Below are positions 10,060 through 22,424 of a stretch of DNA of 49,946 bases, piece after piece (position 1 is the stretch's first letter; every line of letters starts with the position of its first letter). The notes under the pieces were generated by a model. That model was not told the DNA's origin and made no database searches. It saw only the letters and a list, made by a program, of their open reading frames with translations. The DNA is from Hydnum rufescens UP504 (lineage: Eukaryota; Basidiomycota; Agaricomycetes; Cantharellales; Hydnaceae). Location: the NCBI GenBank assembly GCA_014904985.1, contig MU128988.1, positions 104,240 through 154,185 on the forward strand, read 5' to 3'. Made by a program: the position numbers and the translations under genes.

Positions 10060-13000
10060 CACCTTAGGCAAACACCCTTAAGTACCTAGTTAGCTATGTA
10101 ATACCCTATAGGCACATCCTACCTATGGAGGTCCAAGTTATAATGGTACACTTGGAATACTCACCTATCTATTTGTTTGAAAAATAGGGCTCCCCAGGGC
10201 TGATTTTTCAGGCCTGGGTCCCTCCAGAAAACCCAGGGGTTCAGGGGCAGTAGCCCCCAAGAAGCTCTGGGGTTCTTGGTCTGGAGACACCCAAAGTTGG
10301 CCTGGGGATGCCTGAGTTAGGCCTTGGGACACTTGGATTAGGTCATGGGACCCTGGAATCAGGCCATGGGATCCTCAGATAGGGGTGGGTCTGCCTGGCC
10401 ACAGGATCAAATTTGGCCGGGTCCTCCACCCCTTCCTCAAGGCCACTAACCCCTAATTTCTGCATCCCCCATGTACCAAGACCTTCTAGTAATTTTTGTG
10501 ATAGTACATCCAAACAATATTTAGGCATCCAGCCCAATGGGGGCCCAGGACCAGGGGGAGGTGCCTGGGATGGATGGATGGACCCCTAGGGACCCTGATA
10601 AGGCAAAAAAAAACAGGCCCAGGACCAATGCTTAATCCCTGAAACAATGGGGGGGGGGAAACAGTTCTGGAACTACCAGAAGTTGCTGAACTTTAAGCGC
10701 TGGGCAGATCGGTCTAAAATTTGGCACATGATTAGAGACTATCTGGCCGCACATCATATCAAAATTTCAGCCAAATCGATTCAGTAGTTATTGAGATATG
10801 AGGCAAACAAGTTTGGATATTGAAAATTGATTTTCTCCCCTATAGAATAGCTGGGGACTTGAAAATTTACAAGGAGTATAACAATATAGTGTACTAATTA
10901 TGTGCCAAACATCATCCCAATCCATCCACTTTAAGGCAGTGAACTGGACAGTGGGTACCAGAACCTCTGGAAATTTCTGAAAGATAAGTACAGAGTGGAT
11001 CATTCTGAAAATTGGCATATGGTTTAAGACTGTTTAGGTAAAACTCATATCAAAATTTCAGCCATATCCATGCAGTGGTTATGAAGTTATGAGCCAAACA
11101 AGTTTGAACATTGAAAATTAATTTCCTCCCCCTACAGACAGGATATGAACTTGAAATCTTGCATGGAGTATAATGAATTAAACATGTGCCAAAATTCAGC
11201 TTGTTATGTTAACCTTTAGGCATTCAACTCCCTTGGCAGGCCAAAATGGGAACAAAACCCTACCATGAATGTGAACCACTCCACATTAGGCACAAACTAG
11301 GTGTAATAGGCTTTGAATAGTATAGTCCTGACTATATCCAAAAATAGAATGAATTGGATGTTGTGGAAGTGGCTGAAATTAAGGGGGAGGGGGAGGAAGA
11401 TCAATAGTGAATAACATAAGATGTAGAACATAGGTGGCTCTGATATTATACCACTAGCCTAATACATATATGGGGAGTACACATGCCAAATATCAGCCTA
11501 ACTGGACTCCATTTAGGCACTTCCCCCCAGGACTCCCCCCAAAACAACAATTTCCTCCCCAGAGCCTTCCATCCATCCAATTGCCTTGAAAATTTACACT
11601 TAGGTCATCCAAATACATTTATAGCATCCCTCAAAATTTCAGATTTATCACTCCAATGTGAGAGTCTCCATAATATTTTCAAGTTTCACTGAAATACCCC
11701 CTCCAGTTCAGGCACTTCCACTGCTCCAATCACTCTGATTTTTGCAGCCACACACGATCACTATTTGAGCACAGCCCAATTTTCAGCTCTGACACGAACA
11801 CTTTTGAGCACATTCGTCACATGACCAAGATCTCCCCCTTCCCCTGCTTCACTCAGTCATCCAATTTGTATGGGATTTGTTGCCATCTGTAGTAGTAGTA
11901 TATAACAGTCTATGATTCAAATTTGAGGAGATTACATGCAATATTGATTGAGTTATTCAAGAAATACTCTAGATCCATTCAATTTGGGGGTCAGAACTAT
12001 GGTATGTAGTGAAATTTCACTACATACCATAGTTCTGACCCCCAAATTGAATGGATCTAGAGTATTTCTTGAATAACTCAATCAATATTGCATGTAATCT
12101 CCTCAAATTTGAATCATAGACTGTTATATACTACTACTACAGATGGCAACAAATCCCATACAAATTGGATGACTGAGTGAAGCAGGGGAAGGGGGAGATC
12201 TTGGTCATGTGACGAATGTCAAAAGTGCTCAGAACAGGCTGAAAATTTGGGGCTGTGCCTCAAATAGTGATCGTGTGTGGCCTGCAAAAAATCAGAGTGA
12301 TTGGAGCAGTGGAAGTGCCTGAACTGGAGGGGGTATTTCAGTGAAACTTGAAAATATTATGGAGACTCTCACATTGGAGTGATAAATCTGAAATTTTGAG
12401 GGATGCTATAAATGTATTTGGATGACCTAAGTGTAAATTTTCAAGGCAATTGGATGGATGGAAGGCTCTGGGGAGGAAATTGTTGTTTTGGGGGGAGTCC
12501 TGGGGGGAAGTGCCTAAATGGAGTCCAGTTAGGCTGATATTTGGCATGTGTACTCCCCATATATGTATTAGGCTAGTGGTATAATATCAGAGCCACCTAT
12601 GTTCTACATCTTATGTTATTCACTATTGATCTTCCTCCCCCTCCCCCTTAATTTCAGCCACTTCCACACATCCAATTCATTCTATTTTTGGATATAGTCA
12701 GGACTATACTATTCAAAGCCTATTACACCTAGTTTGTGCCTAATGTGGAGTGGTTCACATTCATGGTAGGGTTTTGTTCCCATTTTGGCCTGCCAAGGGA
12801 GTTGAATGCCTAAAGGTTAACATAACAAGCTGAATTTTGGCACATGTTTAATTCATTATACTCCATGCAAGATTTCAAGTTCATATCCTGTCTGTAGGGG
12901 GAGGAAATTAATTTTCAATGTTCAAACTTGTTTGGCTCATAACTTCATAACCACTGCATGGATATGGCTGAAATTTTGATATGAGTTTTACCTAAACAGT

Positions 13001-13281
13001 CTTAAACCATATGCCAATTTTCAGAATGATCCACTCTGTACTTATCTTTCAGAAATTTCCAGAGGTTCTGGTACCCACTGTCCAGTTCACTGCCTTAAAG
13101 TTCAAGGTTATGGTGCGAGGCACGAGTGCCATGTACATAGGCTAGTGAAATGAAGGAATGGAAATTGCCGAGGTCGATTCGTGCTGCCTCTGTCGGCTTG
13201 CAGGATTATCGGCAAACGTTCCTTTGCGCTTTTCTCTTTTCCATTCGGTTTTAAGTAGCACATGCTCCTTGTTTCTTCACT

Positions 13282-14728
13282 ATGACAGATGGAGCCGATC
13301 TTAGTCTTGGCAGCTCTTCAAAGGGCAAGGAGAAATCTTCCCGCTCTGGCCCTGTGGGGGTCAAATCTGGCACTGAGCAGCTCGTTCCGCTGAAGCCTAG
13401 CAACCCATCAAGGCCTCAGGGTCTGGCACTGCTGGTAGGAGAGGCACCCCCTAGGCTGCCATTCACATCCTTGACAGATGCTCAGAAAGTTTCTGTGCTG
13501 GAGGGCACCATTTTGTGGGAGCGAGAGGAGCATCGGCAGGTTTTGGAGGTGACTAATGGGAAGGTACTGCTGTTGCAGCAGCAGCTGGAGGCTCTCTCTA
13601 CTCGTAGTCCAGATCCTAGTGCAGCCTTGCGACCCTCTGTCCTTACGAGTGCCCCTGGCCCAGTGGATGAGGCAGTCCTTGCGCGCATCATTGCAGCAGC
13701 TCTTGCTTTGCCGTCGGTGGCCGGGGCTCCTGTTACTCCAAAGAAGGCCAAAGAGCCTGTTTATTCATCATTGAATTTTGTCGATCCTGAGGAGCTCGAG
13801 CGGAATGACATTATCCCTGCCATTGTTGATCGCACTATCGAGTGTCAGCAGTTCTGCCCCCTTTCGGCATGCACAGCGGATGTCGCCATGAGATACACCT
13901 TGGACAGCAGCACAATTCCGTCAATCAAGAAACTCTTAGGCCAGGATGACAAGGCTACAGAGGTCGTGGATGCAGACAAACTCATGCTGAACGACCTCAC
14001 AATGGACAAGGTGGCATGGGAGCAAGGCTATCATCGTTTTCTGCGGGTTATGGCCAAGTACTCAGATGAGGATACGCTCGTGTCCCTGACATTCCTTCGC
14101 GACTTCTTCAAAGGGCATCGTTACTATGACCTCGAGTTCCCGATTATCGCACGCTGTGATCTCACCTGTTGAAAGAAGTTCTTCAGCTCCCCAGTGGATT
14201 TTCGGTGCTACAATCTGGCTTATGCAGTGGACGTAGCAAAGGACCAGCAGATGAAGCACGACAATGCCAGGCTCATTCAACATACAGTCCAGTCCCAGTT
14301 GCGCACCAGTTCATCCCCATCTTATGCCGGAAATCGCTTCAGTCCATTTGCGAGTGACCACTGTCGTAACGCTTTGCCACAGCACCACACACAGGCCGAG
14401 TTGGGCTGGGTGTACCCTCAAGTGTTTATTGTGGGGGGCTTGGGGTTCCTTTCGATCGGACAGTGGCTGGGGCCCCTCTGGTTGCTGTTTCTGCTGTGGG
14501 GCTAAGGAGCATAGGGCGGCTGCTTGTTCAGCAACCATGCGTGAAGGAGGTGGCAGTCTCCACTCTTCCTGGGCAGATTGCCGTGTCGCCCATCACAGTG
14601 ACGGCTTACATTTCTGCTATGACTTCTCTGGAGGTCGCCCATGCTACCGGGCAGCCTGTAACGACTTGCATGAGTGCTCCATCTGTGGTTCTAAATCCCA
14701 TGGTAATGCAGCTCCCTCTTGTCAATGA
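13282..14728 (+). pseudogene. DIRS gag-like gene, copy 1
   Basis: The start codon at 13282 opens a frame with a Ser/Lys-rich N-terminus and then a probable coiled coil (EREEHRQVLEVTNGKVLLLQ). A conserved part follows (FVDPEELERND..RYTLDSS). A TGA at 14170-14172 ends it, while copy 2 has CGA at the same codon, a CpG transition. Beyond it the frame runs on, and after further frame changes two zinc-knuckle-like motifs appear in another frame: CFCCGAKEHRAAAC and, near the end, CSICGSKSHG. The frame change just before the first knuckle (the run GGGGCCCCTCTGG near 14470) is present in both copies. This is probably the RNA-binding structural protein, now inactive. Confidence 0.75.
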
Positions 14729-16871
14729 GCTTCAGCAGGTGGTCACTCCTTTCAGTGCCGAAGCCTTTGGGCACCTCCTTTCACAGTACAATATCCTTGA
14801 CAAATTCCCTAATATCGTACAGAACCTTACTACTGGTTTCTCAGTTTTTAATTCCTCTCCCTCTATCTCTGACGTGTTCACACCTACCCATCGAAAGTCG
14901 GCTATCGAGCATGCCGATTTTGTAAATCAATACTTTGCCTCTGAGGCTGGAGAGGGTCGCATCTCAGGACCATATGCTCGTCACCAGATGCAGGACATAT
15001 TTAAGGACAATGGGGGATTCTTCCGCTCTGCCCCTATTGGTGTTGTTCCCAAACCTCGCAAGCTGGGCCAGCTGGAGGATTCATGGCGCATGGTCATTGA
15101 TTTGTCAGCATGCGATTCTCATGGCATCTCTGTCAATGGTCTCATTGATGCAGATGATTTCCTTGCTCATTGGGATGGTGCACGAGTCAAGGGTGATTAT
15201 GTAAGTCTCACTTTTCATTCTCACTCTGTGGGTGTGCCGCGCACTGGTGGTTGGTGTTTGGGCTGGTTTTTTTCTTGCGTCTAGGCCCTGGGGCCAGGTG
15301 GCCCTCAAGTACCTCTGTGCTGCGCACACTAGGGTGTGTGTTTGGGCTTTTACCAAGGTTTTGCCAGCTGCGTACAAGCCAAGAGGCTGTATTTGAGTCA
15401 TGGAGAGTTTTGTGGCTATCGCACATGGGTAGCAGACTGTGTTCAGTTATATTCTTAATTTTTTTTGGTGTTATGTGCATTATTGCTTGGTCTGGGTGCT
15501 CATGGTTGCAATTGGCTACCTTTGTAGGTGGCCAGGTGTCCTCAGGGCACTCGCGCAGCTGGGGGTGATGTTGAAGCAGCCTATCGCTGTTGCCCCCTTG
15601 ACCAAGAATCTAAGGCTTTCATGACCTGCATGGATTTGCAGGGCAGGTTCTGGTTGAACCATTGTGTTATGTTTGGCATTACTTCGGGTGCTGGAATTTG
15701 TGGCCAAGTGCTTGATCCTGTTCTGGCAATCCTCAAGGCTCAAGGCATTGGCCCGATTTTTAAGTGGGTCGATGACTTCGATTTTATGGCAGAGCCTCTA
15801 TCAGCCAAGTCACTTCTTGACCACGATCCCTCCCTCCCTCTCCATACATATCAATTCCTTGTTCCTATCCCCGTCATTTCCTCATCCCCCTCTCTGGATG
15901 TGAATCCTTGCACTCCCCCAGTCCAAATTATTGTTCCTGAGGGTTTCTCTGTGCCGGCTGGTTTTCAGATCATTTCCTGGTCCTATGCCTACAATCTTGA
16001 GGACATCCGGAGGGCAACCTCTCCCCTCCAGGTGCCCTGGGCACACACTAAGTGGATTGAGTTTGATTTCTGCACAGTGTACCTGGGTTTCCTCTGGGAC
16101 TATTGGAACTGCTGGGTATCCCTTCCCGATGATAAGCGCCTAAAATATTATAAGAGGGTCATTGATTTCATCGCCCTTTCAGAGTCCACCACTCCCAGAA
16201 TCACATTGGCTATCACACAGAAGGTTCATGGCTCCTTGGTCCACATTTGCTATGTCCATCAAGATGGCCGGTCCCATTTGCCTGCTCTACAGCGCTTTGT
16301 GGCCTCATATTCCTCACAGCATGCATGTCGGTACCCCCCAGTGGCTGTGATCACAGACCTTCAATGGTGGGCTTCACAGCTGCAGGCTCCTGGTACTTTC
16401 AGGGCCCTGGTTGATCGTGGCCCTCCAGCAGACCTTGGAATTTCGGTTGATGCGTCTACGGATTTTGGCATTGGTCTTCATGTTTACAATGGTTACAAGG
16501 CATGGCGCCTGCGGCCTGGGGTGATTGGCGTCTCCGGCTGGGATATTGGATGGCTGGAGAGTGTAGCAATCGAGTTCGCTATTCATTATCTGGAGGCTTG
16601 CGGCACACGTGACATGAACGTCCAGGTCTTGGCGGATAACCGTGGCTCTATTGGGGCATACATTAAAGGGAAGGGGAGGAATCGATGGTCCAATGCATCA
16701 ATTCAGAGGTCTTTTCCCATTACCCAGCAGGGGAATTTTGAGGTGGTGCCAGTTTACGTCCGGTCAGCAGAGAATCCAGCGGATGCTGTTTCTAGAGGTC
16801 TTTTTGGTGGGTTATCGCGCATTACCTCCAAATTCATGGTCCCCGCAGAGCTCTGCGAGTTTATTTATGAA
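14463..16871 (+). pseudogene. DIRS reverse transcriptase and RNase H, copy 1 (intron-containing)
   Basis: The plus frame from the gag overlap reads through the N-terminal RT region (FRSAPIGVVPKPRK..WRMVIDLSACDSHG) to DGARVKGDY at 15200. There a GTAAGT donor opens a 327-bp insert ending CTTTGTAG at 15527. The next exon continues the RT fold with AAYRCCPLDQ, the FGITSGAGICGQ region and the catalytic FKWVDDFDFM. RNase H follows, with ISVDASTDFG, an LADNRGS block and the DIRS-like tail ENPADAVSRG. At 16872 a possible donor leads to the recombinase exon in phase. No start codon of its own is clear, so the RT may be made by frameshift or from a spliced RNA. The RT/RNase H exons here are open. Confidence 0.82.
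15201..15527 (+). other. probable spliceosomal intron inside DIRS RT, copy 1
   Basis: Donor GTAAGT and acceptor TTTGTAG with T-rich tracts. Removing it joins KGDY to VARCPQGT in phase, in a region where RT domains are continuous. The same insert is in copy 2 at 19401-19742, differing mainly in poly-T length. Confidence 0.7.
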
Positions 16872-16993
16872 GTTTAAATCTGTTTTCACACTTAGACAAC
16901 TCCTGTCCTGACTTCCATTCCATCATCCTTGGAAATCCATATGTTTTCTCAAGCATTGAAGCTTTCACAATTTTTCCATTACCATTATCGCAG

Positions 16994-17689
16994 GGCCGAA
17001 AGTCCTCAGCCAGTGGGCCGCAGTTCTCTATCAATATTTATCGCCCTAACGGCTTAGCTGTCCATCGGATTCTTTGTTGGACATTGCCGGCTGTGGCCTT
17101 GGCCTGCACTCGCCTCATTGACCATTTCCCAGGTTTGGCCATACAGCTAGCTAGGGCACAGAAAGTGGCAGCTCGTGCCTGGGAGGATTCAACAAAGCGC
17201 AGTTATGGCACCGGTCTCAGTTGTTGGGCTGAATGGTGTGACATTAATGGCATTCCCGAGGATGAGCAGATGCCGATAGACAGTGTGCTCCTTGCTTGTT
17301 TTGCTGCCAATGCCGCAGGTTCCATTGGCATATCAGGTTTTGACAATTGGTTCAGCGGTCTGCAGGCATGGCACGTATATCACAACATGCAGTGGAATGG
17401 TGGCGATGAATATGTCCAATTGATTTTGAGTGGTGTAAGGAAGCTCGCACCTAGCTCCTCCACCCATGATCCTAGGCCTCCTGTCCAGCTGGCACATCTC
17501 GAAGCTATCTACGATGTCCTGGATTTTCTGAACTCATATGATGCAGCATGCTGGGCAGTGGTTTGCACAGCCTTCTGGGGGGTGGCTCAGCTCGGCGAGG
17601 TCACAGTATCTTCAGCAAAGGCCATTGACCCAACTCGGAATGTTCTACGGAAAGCACTGATGAATTGGAGGAATGACAGTGGATGTCAG
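16994..17689 (+). pseudogene. DIRS tyrosine recombinase, copy 1, truncated and mutated
   Basis: The exon starts after a TATCGCAG acceptor (possible intron 16872-16993, phase 0 on both sides, linking it to the RNase H end). It encodes the core-binding part (AWEDSTKRSYGTGLSCWAEW) and the start of the catalytic domain. The first catalytic arginine, RLGE in copy 2, is QLGE here: CGG became CAG, again at a CpG. The gene ends at NDSG where the LTR fragment begins, so the HxxR box and catalytic tyrosine are missing. Inactive. Confidence 0.82.
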
Positions 17690-17819
17690 GGCCACGCTGC
17701 GACGAGAGCACCAAACAAATATAAACACAGATAATTCTGGCTAAGTCCGGCGTAAGTCCGGCTAAGTCCGAGAGAATCCGGGCAGGAATGAGATAACGAA
17801 GATAGGAGGGGATGGAGAG
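17690..17819 (+). mobile_element. LTR fragment at the junction of the two DIRS copies
   Basis: Begins TGTCAGGGCCACGCTGCG and matches the first about 130 bp of the solo LTR at 23240. It then switches abruptly into the gag gene of DIRS copy 2. No TSD is visible because the rest of the LTR element and the adjoining DIRS sequence have been lost. Confidence 0.88.
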
Positions 17820-18926
17820 GCAGCCTTGCGACCCTCTGTCCTTACGAGTGCCCCTGGCCCAGTGGATGAGGCAGTCCTTGCGCGCATCATTGCAGCAGCT
17901 CTTGCTTTGCCGTCGGTGGCCGGGGCTCCTGTTACTCCAAAGAAGGCCAAAGAGCCTGTTTATTCATCATTGAATTTTGTCGATCCTGAGGAGCTCGAGC
18001 GGAACGACATTATCCCTGCCATTGTTGATCGCACTATCGAGTGTCAGCAGTTCTGCCCCCTTTCGGCATGCACAGCGGATGTCGCCATGAGATACACCTT
18101 GGACAGCAGCACAATTCTGTCGATCAAGAAACTCTTAGGCCAGGATGACAAGGCTACAGAGGTCGTGGATGCAGACAAACTCATGCTGAACGACCTCACG
18201 ATGGACAAGGTTGGCATGGGAGCAAGGCTATCATCGTTTTCTGCGGGTTATGGCCAAGTACTCAGATGAGGATACGCTCGTGTCCCTGACATTCCTTCAC
18301 GACTTCTTCAAAGGGCATCGTTACTATGACCTCGAGTTCCCGATTATCGCACGCTGTGATCTCACCTGTCGAAAGAAGTTCTTCAGCTCCCCAGTGGATT
18401 TTCGGCACTACAATCTGGCTTATGCAGTGGACGTAGCAAAGGACCAGCAGATGAAGCACGACAATGCCAGGCTCATTCAACATACAGTCCAGTCCCAGTT
18501 GCGCACCAGTTCGTCCCCATCTTATGCGGAAATCGCTTCAGTCCATTTGCGAGTGACCACCGTCGTAACGCTTTGCCACAGCACCGCACACAGGCCGAGT
18601 TGGGCCGGGGTGTACCCTCAAGTGTTTATCGTGGGGGGCTCGGGGTTCCTTTCGATCGGACAGTGGCCGGGGCCCCTCTGGTCGCTGTTTCTGCTGTGGG
18701 GCTAAGGAGCATAGGGCAGCCGCTTGTTCAGCAACCATGCGTGAAGGAGGTGGCAGTCTCCACTCTTCCTGGGCAGATCGCCATGTCGCCCGTCGCAGTG
18801 ATGGCTTACATTTCTGCTATGACTTCTCTGGAGGTCGCCCATGCTACCGGGCAGCCTGTAACGACTTGCATGAGTGCTCCATCTGTGGTTCTAAATCCCA
18901 TGGTAATGCAGCTCCCTCTTGTCAAT
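17820..18926 (+). pseudogene. DIRS gag-like gene, copy 2, 5'-truncated
   Basis: Equivalent to copy 1 from residue about 114 onward. It retains CGA (DLTCRKKFF) where copy 1 has TGA. It carries an extra base near 18211 (AAGGTTGGC against AAGGTGGC in copy 1) and a missing base near 18528 (TATGCGGAA against TATGCCGGAA), besides the frame change shared with copy 1 before the zinc knuckle. The C-terminal knuckle region ends with CSICGSKSHGNAAPSCQ at 18926. Confidence 0.75.
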
Positions 18927-21084
18927 GAGCTTCAGCGGGTGGTCACTCCTTTCAGTGCCGAAGCCTTTGGGCACCTCCTTTCACAGTACAATATCCTTGA
19001 CAAATTCCCTAATATTGTACAGAACCTTACTACTGGTTTCTCAGTTTTTAATTCCTCTCCCTCTATCTCTGACGTGTTCACACCTACCCATCGAAAGTCG
19101 GCTATCGAGCATGCCGATTTTGTAAATCAGTACTTTGCCTCTGAGGCTGGAGAGGGTCGCATCTCAGGACCATATACTCGTCACCAGATGCAGGACATAT
19201 TTAAGGACAATGGGGGATTCTTCCGCTCTGCCCCTATTGGTGTTGTTCCCAAACCTCGCAAGCTGGGCCAGCTGGAGGATTCATGGCACATGGTCATTGA
19301 TTTGTCAGCATGCGATTCTCATGGCGTCTCTGTCAATGGTCTCATTGATGCGGATGATTTCCTTGTTCGTTGGGATGGTGCACGAGTCAAGGGTGATTAT
19401 GTAAGTCTCACTTTTCATTCTCGCTCTGTGGGTGTGCCGCGCACTGGTGGTTGGTGTTTGGGCTGGTTTTTTTTTTTTTTTTTTTCTTGCGTCTAGGCCC
19501 GGGCCAGGTGGCCCTCAAGTACCTCTGTGCTGCGCACACTAGGGTGTGTGTTTGGGCTTTTACCAAGGTTTTGCCAGCTGCATACAAGCCAAGAGGCTGT
19601 ATTTGAGTCATGGAGAGTTTTGTGGCTATTGCACATGGGTAGCAGACTGTGTTCAGTTATATTCTTAATTTTTTTTTTTTTGGTGTTATGTGCATTATTG
19701 CTTGGTCTGGGTGCTCATGGTTGCGATTGGCTACCTTTGTAGGTGGCCAGGTGTCCTCAGGGCACTCGCGCAGCTGGGGTGATGTCGAAGCAGCCTATCG
19801 CTGTTGCCCCCTTGACCAAGAATCTAAGGCTTTCATGACCTGGATGGATTTTCAGGGCAGGTTCTGGTTGAACCATTGTGTTATGTTTGGTGTTACTTCG
19901 GGCGCTGGAATTTGTGGCCAAGTGCTTGATCCTGTTCTGGCAATCCTCGAGGCTCAAGGCATTGGCCCGATTTTTAAGTGGGTTGACGACTTCGATTTTA
20001 TGGCAGAGCCTCTATCAGCCAAGTCACTTCTTGACCGCGATCCCTCCCTCCCTCTCCATACATATCAATTCCTTGTTCCTATCCCCGTCATTTCCTCATC
20101 CCCCTCTCTGGATGTGAATCCTTGCACTCCCCCAGTCCAAATTATTGTTCCTGAGGTTTCTCTGTGCCGGCTGGTTTTCAGATCATTTCCTGGTCCTATG
20201 CCTACAACCTTGAGGATGTCCGGAGGGCAACCTCTCCCCTCCAGGTGCCCTGGGCACACACTAAATGGATTGAGTTTGATTTCTGCACAGTGTACCTGGG
20301 TTTCCTCTGGGACTATTGGAACCGCCGGGTATCCCTTCCCGACGATAAGCGCCTAAAATATTATAAGAGGGTCATTGATTTCATCGCCCTTTCAGAGTCC
20401 GCCACTCCCAGAATCACATTGGCTGTCACACAGAAGGTTCACGGCTCCTTGGTCCACATTTGCTATGTCCATCAAGATGGCCGGTCCCGTTTGCCTGCTC
20501 TACAGCGCTTTGTGGCCTCATATTCCTCACGGCATGCATGTCGGTACCCCCCAGTGGCTGTGATCACAGACCTTCAATGGTGGGCTTCACAGCTGCAGGC
20601 TCCTGGTACTTTCAGGGCCCTGGTTGATCGTGGCCCTCCAGCAGACCTTGGAATTTCAGTTGATGCGTCTACGGAATTTGGCATTGGTCTTCGTGTTTAC
20701 AATGGTTACAAGGCATGGCGCCTGCGGCCTGGGGTGATTGGCATCTCCGGCCGGGATATTGGATGGCTGGAGAGTTTAGCAATCGAGTTCGCTATTCGTT
20801 ATCTGGAGGCTTGCGGCACACGTGACATGAACGTCCAGGTCTTGGCGGATAACCGTGGCTCTATTGGGGCATACATTAAAGGGAAGGGGAGGAATCGATG
20901 GTCCAATGCATCAATTCAGAGGTCTTTTCCCATTACCCAGCAGGGGAATTTTGAGGTGGTGCCAGTTTACGTCCGGTCAGCAGAGAATCCAGCAGATGCT
21001 GTTTCTAGAGGTCTTTTTGGTGGGTTATCGCGCATTACCTCCAAATTCATGGTCCCCGCAGAGCTCCGCGAGTTTATTTATGAA
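18573..21084 (+). pseudogene. DIRS reverse transcriptase and RNase H, copy 2
   Basis: Same domain order as copy 1: RT N-terminal part to KGDY (19400), intron-like insert, RT core with FKWVDDFDFM, then RNase H ending ENPADAVSRG and FIYE. It is broken by one-base deletions in the second RT exon (near 19784) and near 20155, so it cannot make a continuous protein. Confidence 0.8.
19401..19742 (+). other. probable spliceosomal intron inside DIRS RT, copy 2
   Basis: GTAAGT...TTTGTAG, 342 bp. The difference from copy 1 lies mostly in two lengthened poly-T runs (around 19470-19485 and 19671-19681). Confidence 0.68.
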
Positions 21085-21206
21085 GTTTAAATCTGTTTTC
21101 ACACTTAGACAACTCCTGTCCTGACTTCCATTCCATCGTCCTTGGAAATCCATATGTTTTCTCAAGCATTGAAGCTTTCACAATTTTTCCATTACCATTA
21201 TCACAG

Positions 21207-22424
21207 GGCCGAAAGTCCTCAGCCAGTGGGCCACAGTTCTCTATCAATATTTATCGCCCTAACGTCTTAGCTGTCCATCGGATTCTTTGTTGGACATCGC
21301 CGGCTGTGGCCTTGGCCCGCACTCGCCTCATTGACCGTTTCCCAGGTTTGGCCATACAGCTAGCTAGGGCACAGAAAGTGGCAGCTCGTGCCTGGGAGGA
21401 TTCAACAAAGCGCAGTTATGGCGCCGGTCTCAGTCGTTGGCTGAATGGTGTGACATTAATGGCATTCCCGAGGATGAGCGGATGCCGATAGACAGTGTGC
21501 TCCTTGCTTGTTTTGCTGCCGATGCCGCAGGTTCCATTGGCATATCAGGTTTCGACAATTGGTTCAGCGGTCTGCGGGCATGGCACGTATATCACAACAT
21601 GCAGTGGAATGGTGGCGATGAATATGTCCAATTGATTTTGAGCGGTGTAAGGAAGCTCGCACCTAGCTCCTCCACCCATGATCCTAGGCCTCCTGTCCGG
21701 CTGGCACATCTCGAAGCTATCTACGATGTCCTGGATTTTCTGAACTCGTATGATGCGGCATGCTGGGCAGTGGTTTGCACAGCCTTCTGGGGGGTGGCTC
21801 GGCTCGGCGAGGTCACAGTCTCTTCAGCAAAGGCCATCGACCCAACTCGGAATGTTCTATGGAAAGCACTGATGAATTGGAGGAATGACAGTGGAGTCCA
21901 ATCTGTCACCATTCGGCTTCCATGGATGAAGACGTCACACAGGGGTGCAGACCTCATCCTTACATACGAGGACGAGTTCTCTTGCCCATTTCGTGCTTTG
22001 CAGCAGCATCTAAGCACAAACCGAGACCTTCCTGATGAGGCACCATTGTTCGCATTCCGCACAGCAGATGGGTGGGAGCCGGTGGTCAAGCACATTTTGA
22101 TGCGCAGGTTGCACGAAATCTGGTCAGCCAGGGGTCTTTTTCTCCCATCAGGGCATAGTTTCCGCATCGGAGGTACTACACATCTCCTTAGTAGGGGTAC
22201 TAGTCCCCAAGTGGTGCAGAAGCTCGCCGATGGAGCTCAGATGCCTTCTATCTCTATTGGCGGAATACTCAGCTGATAATTCCTATTCATGTTCACAAGG
22301 CAGCAGCTGAGAGGATGAAGGTGGGGATGGGCGAGTATTTTGATGATGTCGCACCAGAGTCACAGAAGCGTTGGCAGGAGATTCAGTCGGCTCGTAAGAA
22401 GCGCCAAGGTAGTAAGGTGCTATA
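21207..22424 (+). pseudogene. DIRS tyrosine recombinase, copy 2
   Basis: The exon begins after TATCACAG (possible intron 21085-21206). It keeps the first catalytic arginine (GVARLGEV) and the HxxR box (GHSFRIGG). A one-base deletion near 21438 splits the core-binding domain. A second frame change near 22230 separates HxxR from the segment DAFYLYWR, which would carry the catalytic tyrosine. After that the shifted frame runs to a stop at about 22424. The enzyme would cut and rejoin the circular cDNA intermediate with the chromosome. Inactive as it stands. Confidence 0.85.

Larger units (their letters stand above)
13102..17689 (+). mobile_element. DIRS-type (tyrosine recombinase) retrotransposon, copy 1, 3'-truncated
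   Basis: Order of parts: untranslated leader, gag-like gene (13282-14728), RT and RNase H (ending near 16871), then tyrosine recombinase (16994-17689). The left end abuts palindrome B without a target duplication, as expected for recombinase-mediated integration. The element stops inside the recombinase gene, where an LTR fragment begins (17690). It has lost many CpG sites relative to copy 2. Confidence 0.88.

Noticed and set aside
13102..13140. Terminal inverted repeat of the DIRS element (GCTAGTGAA against TTCACTAGC at the right end)
   Set aside because: Only 9 bases, and the left copy is about 40 bases internal. Chance similarity is likely.
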